64,000 bases of DNA from Phenylobacterium sp. (GTDB taxonomy: Bacteria; Pseudomonadota; Alphaproteobacteria; Caulobacterales; Caulobacteraceae). Positions 18,557 through 27,544 of this stretch are shown piece after piece. The notes under the pieces were generated by a model. The model was given only the letters and a program-made list of their open reading frames with translations, searched no databases and was not told where the DNA came from. Position numbers and translations under genes: made by a program. Positions within the stretch are counted from its first letter, which is position 1, and the number at the start of each line of letters is the position of its first letter. The stretch covers positions 1 to 64,000 of the forward strand of contig NZ_JAUXXE010000034.1 of assembly GCF_030681155.1 (NCBI RefSeq), written 5' to 3'.

Positions 18557-19735
18557 CTAACGCGCCGCCGTCCTGATTGCGGCGGTCAAGCTGTCCCGGG
18601 CTGCGTTGAGTTCCTGAGTGTCGGCCGCCGGCCAGGCGGAGTTTATGGCGATCACCAGTTTGTCGTCCGGAAAGGTCGTAATCGACTGGCCGAAAATGCC
18701 GAGCGCCTCATAGGCCTTGGCCTTCGGGTTGATCCACCAGAAGTATCCGTAGCCGCCAGCCTCGGGATGGGCCGGATCTACAAGGATGTGCGAGGATGTG
18801 GCTTCCTTGGTCCAGGTCTCCGGCACGACCTGTTTGCCGCCGGCCTTGCCGCCGCCCAGCATGAACATGCCGACCCGGCCATAGTCGCGCAGGGTCATGG
18901 ACATACAGCAGCCGCCGCGTTCGTGCCCGGCCACATCCTCAACCCAGATCGCGTCCTGCTCCATCCCGAACGGCGCCCAGATCTTCTCGGACAGGTATTG
19001 CGACAGAGGTTTTCCGACAGCGTTGGAGACCAACACGCCGACCAAGTCGGTCTCGCCCGTCGAGTAGTTGAACTTGGTCCCAGGCGTCACGGCGCGCGGC
19101 AGGCGCCGCATGTAGCTGACGACCGGATTGACCCCCGGTTCGATGATCGAGAGCCCGACCTTGGCGACGTCGGAATTAAGGTCGGTATAGTCCTCGTTCC
19201 ACTTCACGCCGGAGGTCATGGTGATGAGCTGGCCGACCGTCACGCCGTCATATCCGCCGCCCTTCAGCTCCGGAATATAGGTGGTCACCGGATCATTGAG
19301 GCTCTTGATGTAGCCGTCCTGAATCGCGGCGCCGACCAGGGTCGAGGTCAGCGACTTGGCCACCGAGAACGAGGTCCAGCGGTCGCTTGGCCCGCGCTCC
19401 AAGCCATAGCGTTCCATGATGACCTTGCCGTCTTTGATCACCAGCAGGCCCGAGACCCGATAGGCGGCCATGAAGTCATCGACGCTCATCTGCTTGCCGT
19501 CGATGGTCACCTTAGGCTCGATGGGCGCGCCGGCGGGTAGGGGGAAAACACTTGGGCCGCGCGGCACGACCTTGTGCGCGGCCAGCTTTTCCATGGTTTT
19601 GTAGCCTTCCTTCTGCTGGTCCGGGGACCACATCAGGATCGAGGCGCCCATCGAAGGCGGGGGCTGCTGCGCCAACGCCGTGGCCGGCAGCAGCGTCGCC
19701 GCCATGGCGGCCATGGCCAGTTTCATCCTCAGCAT
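18557..19735 (-). CDS. Secreted serine hydrolase of the beta-lactamase / 6-aminohexanoate-dimer hydrolase family
   Basis: A 392-residue protein with a signal peptide (MLRMKLAMAAMAATLLPATALAQ). The catalytic SxxK motif is SVAK in WTSFSVAKSLTSTLVG (Ser nucleophile and Lys base). The Tyr of the second motif is in KFNYSTGETDL. The C-terminal glycine-rich motif is IFGQ rather than HxG. This layout matches class-C-like esterases and NylB-type amidases more than true AmpC. It should act in the periplasm; the substrate is unknown. GGGGAGA lies upstream of the chosen ATG. An open frame continues about 80 codons further upstream but is low-complexity and overlaps the divergent gene. Confidence 0.87.
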   Translation of the reverse strand: MLRMKLAMAAMAATLLPATALAQQPPPSMGASILMWSPDQQKEGYKTMEKLAAHKVVPRGPSVFPLPAGAPIEPKVTIDGKQMSVDDFMAAYRVSGLLVIKDGKVIMERYGLERGPSDRWTSFSVAKSLTSTLVGAAIQDGYIKSLNDPVTTYIPELKGGGYDGVTVGQLITMTSGVKWNEDYTDLNSDVAKVGLSIIEPGVNPVVSYMRRLPRAVTPGTKFNYSTGETDLVGVLVSNAVGKPLSQYLSEKIWAPFGMEQDAIWVEDVAGHERGGCCMSMTLRDYGRVGMFMLGGGKAGGKQVVPETWTKEATSSHILVDPAHPEAGGYGYFWWINPKAKAYEALGIFGQSITTFPDDKLVIAINSAWPAADTQELNAARDSLTAAIRTAAR

Positions 19736-19829
19736 CCGGTCGTCTCCCCGCGTCGTTCTTATGATTGCGGTCAAGCTAGGCCGGCGTCGATGGTTTGCAT
19801 ACCGCCGTCGTTCAGCTACGCCAGGAGCC

Positions 19830-20942
19830 ATGGCGGATTTCGATTTCGACGCGGTTGTAGTGGGGGCGGGGGCTGTCGGCCTAGCCTGCGGGTATGCGCT
19901 ATCGACGCGCGGCCTGGTCGTGGCGGTGCTGGAGGCCGGGCCGATCATCGGAGAGGGCGTTTCGGCGCGCAACTCCGAGGTTATCCATGGCGGGCTCTAC
20001 TATCCCACCGGCTCGTTGAAGGCCCGGCTGTGCGTGACAGGGCGCCGCGCGCTCTACGCCTTCCTCGACAGTCACAAGGTTGCCTACGATCGCTGCGGCA
20101 AGCTCGTGGTGGCGACCAATTTGGAGGAGGTCGGCCGCCTCGACGGCATTCTCGAGCAGGCGCAGACCAATGACGTCGAGGGCATGGCCCACCTGACCAA
20201 GGCCCAGGCCTTAGCGATGGAGCCGGAGCTAGCCTGCGAAGGCGCGCTGATCTCGCCGCAGAGCGGGGTGTTCGACAGTCACGGCTACATGCTGGCGCTG
20301 CAGGGCGAGATTGAAGCGGCCGGCGGGGCGGTGGTGACCTCCACGCCGTTCGAGGGCGCGACGCCGCTGGACGGCGGCGGTTTCTCAATTCGCGCCGGCG
20401 GCGCCGAGCCAACGACATTGACCGCTCGAATTCTAGTGACTGCGCCGGGACTTTCCGCTCAGGCGGTCGCCGCGGAGATCGAAGGGTTCCCCAAGGAAAC
20501 CATTCCGTCGCTCCACTACGGCAAGGGCGTCTACTTCCGACTGAGCGGCAAGGCGCCGTTCGCACGGCTGATCTATCCGCCGCCGATCCCAGGCGCATTG
20601 GGCACCCACTATCGGCGCGATCTTGGCGGCCAGGCGGTGTTCGGTCCGGATCTGCAGTTCGTCGATGAGATCGACTACAGCGTCGATCCGGCCCGTGCGG
20701 GCGAGTTCTACAGTTACATCCGCAAGTTCTGGCCGGGTTTGCCCGATGGCGCATTGGCGCCTGACTACGCCGGCATCCGGCCCAAGCTGCATGGCCCCGG
20801 CGAGCCGCAGCCCGATTTCCGCATCGACGGACCGCAAGCGCACGGGATGGCCGGCCTTGTCACCTTGTTCGGCATAGAGAGCCCCGGCCTGACATCCTCG
20901 CTGGCGATTGGCGAAGAGGTTGCTGGGCGTTTGGGGCTGTAG
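19830..20942 (+). CDS. FAD-dependent oxidoreductase, LhgO / L-2-hydroxyglutarate oxidase-like
   Basis: A 370-residue DAO-family flavoenzyme. The dinucleotide-binding GxGxxG is VVVGAGAVGLACGYAL, followed by an acidic residue (VLEAG) that binds the ADP ribose. The NSEVIHGGLYYPTGSLKARLC segment is strongly characteristic of the LhgO group, which oxidises L-2-hydroxyglutarate to 2-oxoglutarate. The C-terminal FGIESPGLTSSLAIGEEVA also fits. AGGAG is only two bases from the ATG, so initiation may be inefficient. The gene is divergent from the serine hydrolase. Substrate by family only. Confidence 0.85.
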   Translation: MADFDFDAVVVGAGAVGLACGYALSTRGLVVAVLEAGPIIGEGVSARNSEVIHGGLYYPTGSLKARLCVTGRRALYAFLDSHKVAYDRCGKLVVATNLEEVGRLDGILEQAQTNDVEGMAHLTKAQALAMEPELACEGALISPQSGVFDSHGYMLALQGEIEAAGGAVVTSTPFEGATPLDGGGFSIRAGGAEPTTLTARILVTAPGLSAQAVAAEIEGFPKETIPSLHYGKGVYFRLSGKAPFARLIYPPPIPGALGTHYRRDLGGQAVFGPDLQFVDEIDYSVDPARAGEFYSYIRKFWPGLPDGALAPDYAGIRPKLHGPGEPQPDFRIDGPQAHGMAGLVTLFGIESPGLTSSLAIGEEVAGRLGL

Positions 20943-20952
20943 ACTCAAAAAT

Positions 20953-21063
20953 CGTCATCCGCCGGGCAGCCGCAGGCTGATCCGGGGGACCCAAGCAGCC
21001 TAGCTAGTTCGGCAACTCAGCTTGGGTCCCCCGGATCGCCTTTCAGGCGACCGGAGGATGACG
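20953..21063. repeat. Nested inverted-repeat (cruciform-forming) intergenic element
   Basis: An about 110-base palindrome. The outer arms CGTCATCCgCCGG (20953-20965) and CCGGaGGATGACG (21051-21063) pair with one mismatch. The inner arms at 20980-20996 and 21020-21036 are a perfect 17-base inverted repeat (ATCCGGGGGACCCAAGC and its complement). Each side also has its own small hairpin (AGCCgcaGGCT and GCCTttcAGGC), so the folded form would be a four-way cloverleaf. It fills the space between convergent genes and looks like a dispersed repeat unit. Confidence 0.75.
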
Positions 21064-21072
21064 AAGGGCCGG

Positions 21073-22296
21073 CTACCCCTTCGGAGCGATCTTCAGCACT
21101 CGGCCCTTTTCGTTGTCGGTCGCCACATAGAGCGCGCCGTCAGGGCCGACGATGACGTCGCGGATACGTTCGTTCTGATCGACCAGCAGGCGCTCCTCGC
21201 CGACCACCTTGCTGTTCTTCATCACCAGGCGGGCCAAGTGCTTCTGGGCCAGCGAGCCTACGAACACGCTGTCCTTCCAGGCCGGGAACAGGCCCGCGTC
21301 ATAGAAGGCCATGCCGGATGGCCCGATCACCGGATCCCAATAGTAGACCGGCTGCTCCAGCCCGTCCTTGGCGGTCAGGCCCTCGCCGATCGTCTTGCCG
21401 GAATACTCGACGCCATAAGTGATGGTCGGCCAGCCGTAGTTCTTGCCCTTTTCGGGCTGGTTCAGTTCGTCGCCGCCGCGCGCGCCGTGCTCGACTTCCC
21501 AGAGCTTGCCGGTCTTCGGATCGATGGCGGCAGACTGAATGTTGCGGTGACCGTAGGACCAGATCTCGGGCTTCACGCCGGGCTTGCCGACGAAGGGGTT
21601 GTCCTTGGGAATCGAGCCGTCGGCGTTGATGCGAACGACCTTGCCCAGTGTGCCGTCCAGCTGCTGGGCCTGGACCCGGCCGGGCAAGATCGAGCGCTCA
21701 CCGGTGGTGACGAACAGGGTTCCGTCCTTGGCGAAAACCAGTCGGCCGCCAAAGTGCAGGGTGGAGGCGAGCGACGGCGTCTGGTGGAAGATGACCTGGA
21801 CGTTCTCGACCTTGCCATCCACCAGCTTGCCGCGCGCAACGGCTGTGTTGTTGGCGCCTTCGGCCTGCGGCTCGGAATAGCTCCAATAGATCAGGCCGTT
21901 TTGGGCGAATTTCGGATCGACGGCGAGGCCGAGCAGGCCGCCCTGGTTGCGGCCATCGACAGGCGGCAGGCCGGCGACCGGCGCGGACAGTTTGCCATCC
22001 GTCCCAAGGATGCGGAGCTGGCCGCTCGACTTCTCGGTGATCAGCAGACGGCCGTCCGGCAGGAATGCGAGGCCCCATGGCTTGTTCAAACCCTCAGCGA
22101 CGGTCTGAACCTCATACGCGACGTTGGAGTTCACGGCCGGCGCCCGCGTTTGGCCCGCGAAGGCCGGTTTTTGATCCGGGGCGTTGGCCGGCTTGGTTTC
22201 CAGCGGCGCGCCGCCTTGGGCCGCGGCTTGGCCGTCGCCGCCGCTGCAGGCTGCGACCAGGGTCGCCAGGGCGGTGGTGAGCAAAAGGCGGCGCAT
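21073..22296 (-). CDS. PQQ-dependent sugar (aldose) dehydrogenase lipoprotein
   Basis: A 407-residue soluble-glucose-dehydrogenase-like six-bladed propeller that oxidises aldoses with pyrroloquinoline quinone. It begins with a lipoprotein signal whose lipobox is LVAAC (Cys about residue 17), so it should be anchored in the envelope. Family landmarks: [66 protein letters not shown] and [16 protein letters not shown] precedes the ATG. It lies 83 bases behind the asparagine synthase gene on the same strand and may share its transcript. No PQQ synthesis genes are in the window. Confidence 0.92.
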   Translation of the reverse strand: MRRLLLTTALATLVAACSGGDGQAAAQGGAPLETKPANAPDQKPAFAGQTRAPAVNSNVAYEVQTVAEGLNKPWGLAFLPDGRLLITEKSSGQLRILGTDGKLSAPVAGLPPVDGRNQGGLLGLAVDPKFAQNGLIYWSYSEPQAEGANNTAVARGKLVDGKVENVQVIFHQTPSLASTLHFGGRLVFAKDGTLFVTTGERSILPGRVQAQQLDGTLGKVVRINADGSIPKDNPFVGKPGVKPEIWSYGHRNIQSAAIDPKTGKLWEVEHGARGGDELNQPEKGKNYGWPTITYGVEYSGKTIGEGLTAKDGLEQPVYYWDPVIGPSGMAFYDAGLFPAWKDSVFVGSLAQKHLARLVMKNSKVVGEERLLVDQNERIRDVIVGPDGALYVATDNEKGRVLKIAPKG

Positions 22297-22379
22297 CGGT
22301 GTCTCCAGTGGTGAAGCTTCAATGGCAGGTAGGGTGGACAGGTCTCGATAACCAGCCCGAACGGCGAGGGTTGCGCTGG

Positions 22380-24062
22380 TTAGCCGGCGACGGCGGCGAG
22401 CGCCTCGTTGGGAGACGCGCCTTCCAGGTGGATCAGCGACCACACCGCGAAGAACAACAGCGGCCAGCGCGCCGCGCCCGGCGTCGCGAAAACCGCCGCC
22501 GGAGAGTCTGAGCCAAGCACCTGCCGGACGGCGGCAACCTGACCGATGCGTCGGCCGATCTCGCCCGCGCGCGGCTCAATCCAGGCGTCTACCGGCACGG
22601 TGAAGCCTTGCTTGCGCGCCCAGGGCTTGGCCGCTGGGCAGGCCTGCTCCAGCCACTTGCGCAGCAGCCATTTCCCATAGCGCCCGCGCACCTTGAAACG
22701 GTCGGGCAGGGGGAAGGCGAAGTCGGCGACCTGAGCGTCCAGGAACGGGGTGCGCCCCTCCAGTCCATGCGCCATCAGGCAACGATCAAGCTTGGTCAGC
22801 AGATCGTTGGGCAGCCAGGTGGCGATGTCGGACCACTGGGCCTGTTGCAGGCGGGTCAGGCCTTGCGGGGGCGCGGCCTGCCGGCGCCAACGGTCGATGA
22901 TCGCGGCGTCGGCACGCGGTTCGGCGGCCCGGCCGCCGAGCCAGGCAGGACGCAGGGCGCGGCGGTAGCGGCCATAGCCGCCGAACAGTTCGTCGCCGCC
23001 TTCGCCGGTCAGCACCACGGTCAGGGTCCCCTTCGCGGCCTCCGCCAATTTGTAGGTCGGCAGGCTCGCATAGTCGGCGGTCGGGTCGTCCATGGCCCAA
23101 GCGATCTGAGGCAGGACCCGCCAGAAGTCCTCCTCGCCGAAGGTCGCCTCGCGCCAGTCGAGGTTCAACGCCTTGGCGACCCGCTCGGCCTGGGCGCGCT
23201 CGTCGCGCGCGCCGGGAGCGTCGAACCCGCAGGTGAAGGCGGTGACCGGCCGTTCGTTCAACCGCGACATCAGGGTTGCGATGGTGGCGGAGTCGATGCC
23301 GCCCGAGAGAAACAGGCCATAAGGAACGTCAGAGCGCTGATGGACCGCGACGCTGTTCTCCAGCACCTTGTCCAGCTGCGACAGCAGGGCGGCTTCATCG
23401 CCGCCACGCGCGGTCCTTGCCGGAACAGCAGGGCGAACGTCCTTAGGGACCAGCTTGCCGCCTGCCACCTCGACGATCTCGCCCGGTTCCAGCCGTCGCA
23501 GGCCCTTGAAGATCGTCTCGTCGGTCAGAGTGTAGTTGAACGCCAGCAATTCGCGGGCGCGGTCCTCCGAAAACTCCGGTGCGATCAGGCCGGCGGCCAG
23601 GAAGGCGCGCGGCTCCGAGGCGAAGGCCACGGCCCCTTCATACTCCAACACATAGAGCGGCTTGATCCCGAAGGGATCGCGAACCAGCCAGGTTCGCCCA
23701 TCGGCGCCAATCAGACAGAATGCGTACATGCCGCGCAGGCGCTTGAAGGCGGCAGGTCCCTCTTGGGCGTAGATGTGCAGCAGCGGTTCGAAATCGGAGC
23801 CGGTCGCGAGTTGGTCGGCGAGACCGAATTCCTGCGCCAGTTCGACATAGTTGTAGATCTCGCCGTTGCCGATGACGGTGCACCCTGCGGCGTGCAGCGG
23901 TTGCCAACCGCCCTCCAGGTCGATGATCGACAGCCGGGCATGGGCGAGTGAACGACCCGGCGCCTCCTCGACGAAGACGCCGTTGGGGCCACGGTGGGTG
24001 AGGGCCTCGATCATGGGCCGGGCTGAGCCGCCCGGTCCGATGACGCCAGCGATGCCGCACAT
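22380..24062 (-). CDS. asnB: Glutamine-hydrolysing asparagine synthase
   Basis: A 560-residue class II amidotransferase. Cys2 is the glutaminase nucleophile (MCGIAGVIG), followed by [15 protein letters not shown] and [10 protein letters not shown] of the Ntn domain. The synthase domain has the PP-loop LSGGIDS (ATP) and [16 protein letters not shown]. All catalytic residues are present. Its ATG overlaps the stop codon of the glycosyltransferase by one base (TAATG), so the two are translationally coupled. AsnB-like proteins next to glycosyltransferases often amidate a glycan or peptidoglycan precursor rather than free aspartate; this is a possibility, not shown. Confidence 0.92.
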   Translation of the reverse strand: MCGIAGVIGPGGSARPMIEALTHRGPNGVFVEEAPGRSLAHARLSIIDLEGGWQPLHAAGCTVIGNGEIYNYVELAQEFGLADQLATGSDFEPLLHIYAQEGPAAFKRLRGMYAFCLIGADGRTWLVRDPFGIKPLYVLEYEGAVAFASEPRAFLAAGLIAPEFSEDRARELLAFNYTLTDETIFKGLRRLEPGEIVEVAGGKLVPKDVRPAVPARTARGGDEAALLSQLDKVLENSVAVHQRSDVPYGLFLSGGIDSATIATLMSRLNERPVTAFTCGFDAPGARDERAQAERVAKALNLDWREATFGEEDFWRVLPQIAWAMDDPTADYASLPTYKLAEAAKGTLTVVLTGEGGDELFGGYGRYRRALRPAWLGGRAAEPRADAAIIDRWRRQAAPPQGLTRLQQAQWSDIATWLPNDLLTKLDRCLMAHGLEGRTPFLDAQVADFAFPLPDRFKVRGRYGKWLLRKWLEQACPAAKPWARKQGFTVPVDAWIEPRAGEIGRRIGQVAAVRQVLGSDSPAAVFATPGAARWPLLFFAVWSLIHLEGASPNEALAAVAG

Positions 24063-25090
24063 TACTCGGCTCCGAAATCGGCGAACAGCTCACGCCATTG
24101 GGCGACCACGGCGGCGGCCGAGAACTCGGCCTCGACGCGTTCGGCGGCGTTCTGAACCATGCGGATGCACAGCATTGGGTCGCCGATCAGGCGATTGACG
24201 GCCTCTGCGAGGGCCTCGGCGTCGTCGATAGGAACCAGCAATCCGTCCTGACCATCGCGAATCAGCGCCGACGGACCTTGGCTGGCGGCGGCGATAACCG
24301 GCAGTCCATGGGCCCAGGATTGGATGACGACATTGCCCAATGGCTCGTATCGCGATGGGAAAACGCAAATGTCGGCGGCGCGATAGAGCGCCGAGGGGTC
24401 TGTTCGCCAGCCCAGGAATCGCACGCGCTCACTCACGCCCAGGGCCTCGGCCATGGCCCGAAGCTTGGTTTCCTGACCGCCGACGCCCGCGATCCACAGG
24501 TGCGCCTCAGGGATTTTGGCCAGGGCCGCCAGAGATACGTCGTGGGCTTTCGACTCATGCAGCCGGCCCATGGCCAGCAGCAAAGGCACGTCCTCGGGGG
24601 TGTTCAGCAACGCTCGGTCGGCTGGCGCGACGTCGGGCGGAGCGTCGGCGAAATTGGGAATGTGGCGTACCTTGCCGGCCGGCCAACCCTGGCTCACCAC
24701 CCAGTCGGCGATATCCTCGGTGTTGGCGACCAGATGGTCGAACCCCTTGTAGTATTTGAGATTGTAGTAGCCGCCGAGCCGTCCGATGCGCGCCCATGGG
24801 CCGCTGGGCGCGTGGCGCGCGGCCCGGTTCATCCAGGCCAGGGCCAGCTTCACGTCATGCTTCTGCGCGAAGTTCTTCAGCTTGGGCTTGGTGAGAATGT
24901 CGATGGGGCCGCCGAATCGGAAGACCCCCGACGGCACGTCGATGCGGGCCAGGGCGGCCTCGCGATTGGCGTTGGCGCGGATCGCGGCGACCTGCCCGAC
25001 CCCGTCGTCGGCGAGGGCCGCGACCAGATCCAGGAAGTAGGTTTCCGCGCCGCCTTCGCCGGCTGTTCCGAGGAGATGGAGGACGCTCAT
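24062..25090 (-). CDS. GT4-type glycosyltransferase
   Basis: A 342-residue GT-B glycosyltransferase. The N-terminal acceptor domain begins MSVLHLLGTAGEGGAETYFLDL, with the glycine-rich GGAE loop of GT4 enzymes. The C-terminal donor domain has LLAMGRLHESKAHD, VRFLGWRTDPSALYRAADI and FPSRYEPLGNVVIQSWAHGLPVIA, including the E-x7-E-like acidic residues that bind the sugar nucleotide. It is cytoplasmic or peripheral at the membrane. It is the first gene of the unit with asnB and probably the PQQ dehydrogenase. The product, perhaps surface polysaccharide, is unknown. Confidence 0.88.
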   Translation of the reverse strand: MSVLHLLGTAGEGGAETYFLDLVAALADDGVGQVAAIRANANREAALARIDVPSGVFRFGGPIDILTKPKLKNFAQKHDVKLALAWMNRAARHAPSGPWARIGRLGGYYNLKYYKGFDHLVANTEDIADWVVSQGWPAGKVRHIPNFADAPPDVAPADRALLNTPEDVPLLLAMGRLHESKAHDVSLAALAKIPEAHLWIAGVGGQETKLRAMAEALGVSERVRFLGWRTDPSALYRAADICVFPSRYEPLGNVVIQSWAHGLPVIAAASQGPSALIRDGQDGLLVPIDDAEALAEAVNRLIGDPMLCIRMVQNAAERVEAEFSAAAVVAQWRELFADFGAE

Positions 25091-25133
25091 GCCGGTCAGA
25101 ACCTAGCCGGGCTTTGCGCCGCACCCAAGCCGC

Positions 25134-25162
25134 TTGAAGATCAGAAAAAGCCCCCCTATAAA
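25134..25162 (+). promoter_or_regulatory. Housekeeping promoter of tRNA-Met
   Basis: TTGAAG (25134-25139) and TATAAA (25157-25162) are separated by 17 bases, a near-consensus vegetative promoter. The tRNA starts 25 bases after the -10 element. Confidence 0.65.
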
Positions 25163-25186
25163 CCGCGCCTCGCCGAAAGGTCCGGC

Positions 25187-25263
25187 GGCTGGGTAGCTCA
25201 GATGGTTAGAGCGGTGGATTCATAACCCACAGGTCGGCGGTTCGATCCCGCCCCCAGCTACCA
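25187..25263 (+). tRNA. tRNA-Met (CAU)
   Basis: 77 bases with encoded CCA. The acceptor stem GGCTGGG pairs with CCCAGCT (G1-U72 wobble, as in alphaproteobacterial elongator tRNA-Met). The D arm is TAGCTCAGATGGTTAGAG. The anticodon CAT is at 25221-25223. The T arm GGCGG-TTCGATC-CCGCC is perfect. The anticodon stem has one A-C mismatch next to the loop. G1-U72 argues for elongator Met over initiator; Ile2 (lysidine) cannot be fully excluded. Confidence 0.92.
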
Positions 25264-25266
25264 CTT

Positions 25267-25295
25267 CGGAAAAGGCGGTCGATGTCCGCTTTCCG
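25267..25295 (+). terminator. Hairpin terminator after tRNA-Met
   Basis: CGGAAA...GCGG pairs with CCGC-TTTCCG around a short loop, directly downstream of the tRNA, followed by CATTT. It is a plausible intrinsic terminator with a weak T tract. Confidence 0.5.
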
Positions 25296-25342
25296 CATTT
25301 AAGGCAAAGTGTGCTCGCGACTTGTTGCGGCCGTCTAGGTCG

Positions 25343-25711
25343 TCAAATCCAGCAGCCTGCGAGAGACATCATCGTCACAGGCGCGGAGAAGAGCGTGAGC
25401 GGCGTGACGGCCAGAGCAGCGCCAACCGCAAACCGTCGCCGTTCCCTTCCAAGAAACACGATGGCGGGCGCTAGACCGATGGCAAGCGCTGCTATCAGCA
25501 GCGGGACGTTGTTGATAGGACGCTCGACGCAGCTGCCCGCAGGCAGGGCGAAGAGCGCTTGTAGTGATAGAAGCACCAGCAGTGGCAAGCTCAGTGCAGC
25601 TACTATTGTGGCGTACGGGCGCCAATCGGATGGGGGCCAGCGGAAGCCCCAGAGCGCTACAATCAAGCCTAGCGGCGTGAGAACCGGTGCGAGCAGCAGA
25701 AGAGCGATCAT
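25343..25711 (-). CDS. Hypothetical four-helix membrane protein, 122 residues
   Basis: The protein is almost wholly hydrophobic with four predicted helices (about residues 3-22, 33-53, 67-86 and 97-115) separated by short charged turns, such as GRERRRF on one side. No family is recognised. The ATG lacks a clear SD. The coding frame has natural membrane-protein composition, while the overlapping plus-strand frame does not, which favours this strand. It lies just behind the tRNA. Confidence 0.5.
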   Translation of the reverse strand: MIALLLLAPVLTPLGLIVALWGFRWPPSDWRPYATIVAALSLPLLVLLSLQALFALPAGSCVERPINNVPLLIAALAIGLAPAIVFLGRERRRFAVGAALAVTPLTLFSAPVTMMSLAGCWI

Positions 25712-25874
25712 CGCCGCTGCCCGTCGGAAGAGCTTGGCTTTGGCAACTGACGCCGCCCAATCAAGTCTGAACGCGGATTACTCATGGTCACTTCGTACGC
25801 CAACGACAGTTCCATTTTCTAGCTATTGCGCACGTTCCAACTGCCGGTAAGTTACGCTTGAAGTAGGATGTGCG

Positions 25875-26069
25875 ATGAGCCGCGACGCGAAGAACTCGAT
25901 CCTGTTGTGGATTGGAACGCTAGCTTTCTTTGGTGTGTTCTGGGCGGCTATTTACTTTGACATCCCTCGCCCCATTCCAGACGGCTGGCTTGGGCCGCTG
26001 TTCTTGATTTTGGTAGGCGTGAATGTGGTGAGGTTCGCCTGGGACTTCTTCTACAAACGACCACGCTGA
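25875..26069 (+). CDS. Small two-helix membrane protein, 64 residues
   Basis: MSRDAKNSILLWIGTLAFFG starts a hydrophobic helix (about residues 8-27); a second runs about 38-55, and the C-terminus is basic (FFYKRPR), which would put it inside by the positive-inside rule. AGGAT precedes the ATG. No known family; it stands alone between hypothetical genes. Confidence 0.55.
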   Translation: MSRDAKNSILLWIGTLAFFGVFWAAIYFDIPRPIPDGWLGPLFLILVGVNVVRFAWDFFYKRPR

Positions 26070-26220
26070 GCGGTGGGACAAGCCAGCGATGCGCGCCGAG
26101 CGGCGGTGCTCTCCCTTGCGGGGTGCTTGATCGCAGTCTCGCGAACTAGGCGATCACAGACCGTAACGTCGGGGTTCCGCCCGATGGACAGAATCGGCGC
26201 TCCGCCTAACTAGAGCCCCA

Positions 26221-26424
26221 ATGGGGATGGACCTGGGGCGAATGATCGAACGCTACGATATCCGACAGGACGATCACGGCTGGACCGTGCTCGATGTCCT
26301 CACGAGCCGCCCCCTGATCATCATGCATGTGCCCCAAGTCGGCCTGGACGTCCGCGATGCTCTCGAGTTGGTGGACACTCTGGATTGGCCGGCGATCCGC
26401 GAGCGCCGCAGCTTCCAGGACTAG
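26221..26424 (+). CDS. Hypothetical small cytoplasmic protein, up to 67 residues
   Basis: A short acidic protein with the segment YDIRQDDHGWTVLDVLTSRP followed by an Asp/Leu-rich helix. The composition and codon pattern look coding, but no SD precedes either candidate ATG (26221 or 26227). The longer frame on the opposite strand is probably a shadow. No family is assigned. Confidence 0.45.
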   Translation: MGMDLGRMIERYDIRQDDHGWTVLDVLTSRPLIIMHVPQVGLDVRDALELVDTLDWPAIRERRSFQD

Positions 26425-26462
26425 GCGCCGTTCACCAGGCCCATCCAGCCATGCAGATCTCA

Positions 26463-26487
26463 GGAACTTTTGGCCTCCACCGACGTA
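26463..26487 (+). promoter_or_regulatory. EcfG/SigT-like promoter of the hemerythrin-domain gene
   Basis: GGAAC (26463-26467), then 16 bases, then CGTA (26484-26487): one mismatch to GGAAC-N16-CGTT. The ATG of the hemerythrin gene is 45 bases further on, with AAGGA between. Confidence 0.5.
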
Positions 26488-26532
26488 GCCGTAGGGCCCA
26501 GCTTTCAGGGTGAAGTCGCAAAGGATGCGAGC

Positions 26533-27135
26533 ATGCCCCAGTCGAACGCACGCGGTTCGGAAGCCCAAGCCAAAGCGGCGGCGATCGCCAAGGCCAAGGC
26601 GATCGCCCCCGACCTGACGGCGCGCATCGGCAGTACGCCGAAGACCAAGTTCCGTGGCGACCCTGACGTGTTTGGCCGTCTGGTTGAGGATCATGACCGC
26701 CATCGCGCGCTGCTCGCGATGATCGAAGAGACGCAGGGCGCGTCGGCCGACCGCCGCAAGCTCTTTGATGAGCTCGTTCACGAACTCAAGGCTCATGCCG
26801 CTGCCGAAGAGCAGGCCCTTTGGTCGAGTGTCCTACGCGACCCCGCGACCACGGACTTCGCCCGGCACGCCATTGCTGAGCACAAAGAGATCGACGACAT
26901 GCTCGCCGACCTTGCCGCGCGTGACATGTCCTCGTCAGGCTGGCTGCGAAGGTTTGCTGGGCTCAAGGAGGAGTACCTGCATCACATCCGCGAAGAAGAG
27001 CAGGAACAGTTCGTGGCGGCGGAAGCCAGGCTAAGCGAACGCGACCTGCTCCACATGCGCAACGTGTTTGAAGAGCGAAAGAAGGCTGAGAAGGCGTCTG
27101 TTCAGATCGAGCGGAAGATCAAACTGAAGGCCTGA
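26533..27135 (+). CDS. Hemerythrin HHE-domain protein
   Basis: A 200-residue protein. After a basic, Ala-rich N-terminus (about 1-45), an HHE cation-binding four-helix domain holds the iron ligands: His in VEDHDRHRALL, His/Glu in ELKAHAAAEEQALW, His/Glu in HAIAEHKEIDDML, and His in YLHHIREEEQEQF. Such proteins bind a di-iron site and are linked to oxygen, NO or iron stress. The start follows AAGGA. The EcfG-like promoter suggests general-stress control. An alternative in-frame start at 26470 would place the promoter inside the gene. Confidence 0.85.
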   Translation: MPQSNARGSEAQAKAAAIAKAKAIAPDLTARIGSTPKTKFRGDPDVFGRLVEDHDRHRALLAMIEETQGASADRRKLFDELVHELKAHAAAEEQALWSSVLRDPATTDFARHAIAEHKEIDDMLADLAARDMSSSGWLRRFAGLKEEYLHHIREEEQEQFVAAEARLSERDLLHMRNVFEERKKAEKASVQIERKIKLKA

Positions 27136-27544
27136 CGTTCGGACGGGTTTACCATCCCAAGAACCGAGGCGTGACGCCACGCGTTCGTAGGACATGCCCA
27201 AGTCCTTCACATCCCGCACCCGCCCCATGTTCAGCGGATGGCATCTTCTGACTATGCGTGGGCATCCGATAGCTGGCCGTCGCTATCGCGGCCTGCTCTG
27301 GTGGAAGTCAGTTCGGAAGATTGAGGAGGTAAGGATACGGCGCCTGTTCGAGGTGACGGTCTAGCGCTTGGCTATGCGTCGTTATCGGAACCTGAGTGGC
27401 GTGTTTCCGCTTCCCAATTCTGTTCCGGAGCTCCGGTTGATGACGATGAGCGTTCAGGAACTCCGACTGGTCTTTCGACCTAAAACGTGATGCGTGACTG
27501 AGCGACGGCGTGCTATCGGCCCTGCCTCTCATCCTGGAGGCGTC
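27136..27544. other. Intergenic region with no supported gene
   Basis: About 400 bases without a convincing coding frame. A perfect short palindrome, CCGGAGCTCCGG, lies near 27423-27436. Short open frames on both strands have no ribosome site and unnatural composition. The last few bases carry the GGAGG of the next gene. Confidence 0.5.

Noticed and set aside
19680..19829. N-terminal extension of the LhgO-like enzyme
   Set aside because: It overlaps the divergent serine hydrolase gene; the FAD-binding motif begins properly at the later ATG.
25239..25263. Integration att site at the tRNA-Met 3' end
   Set aside because: No second copy of the 3' end sequence and no integrase gene were found within the window.
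26206..26796. 196-codon minus-strand frame across the hemerythrin promoter and 5' part
   Set aside because: Antisense to a clear HHE-domain gene and a small gene; composition is shadow-like.
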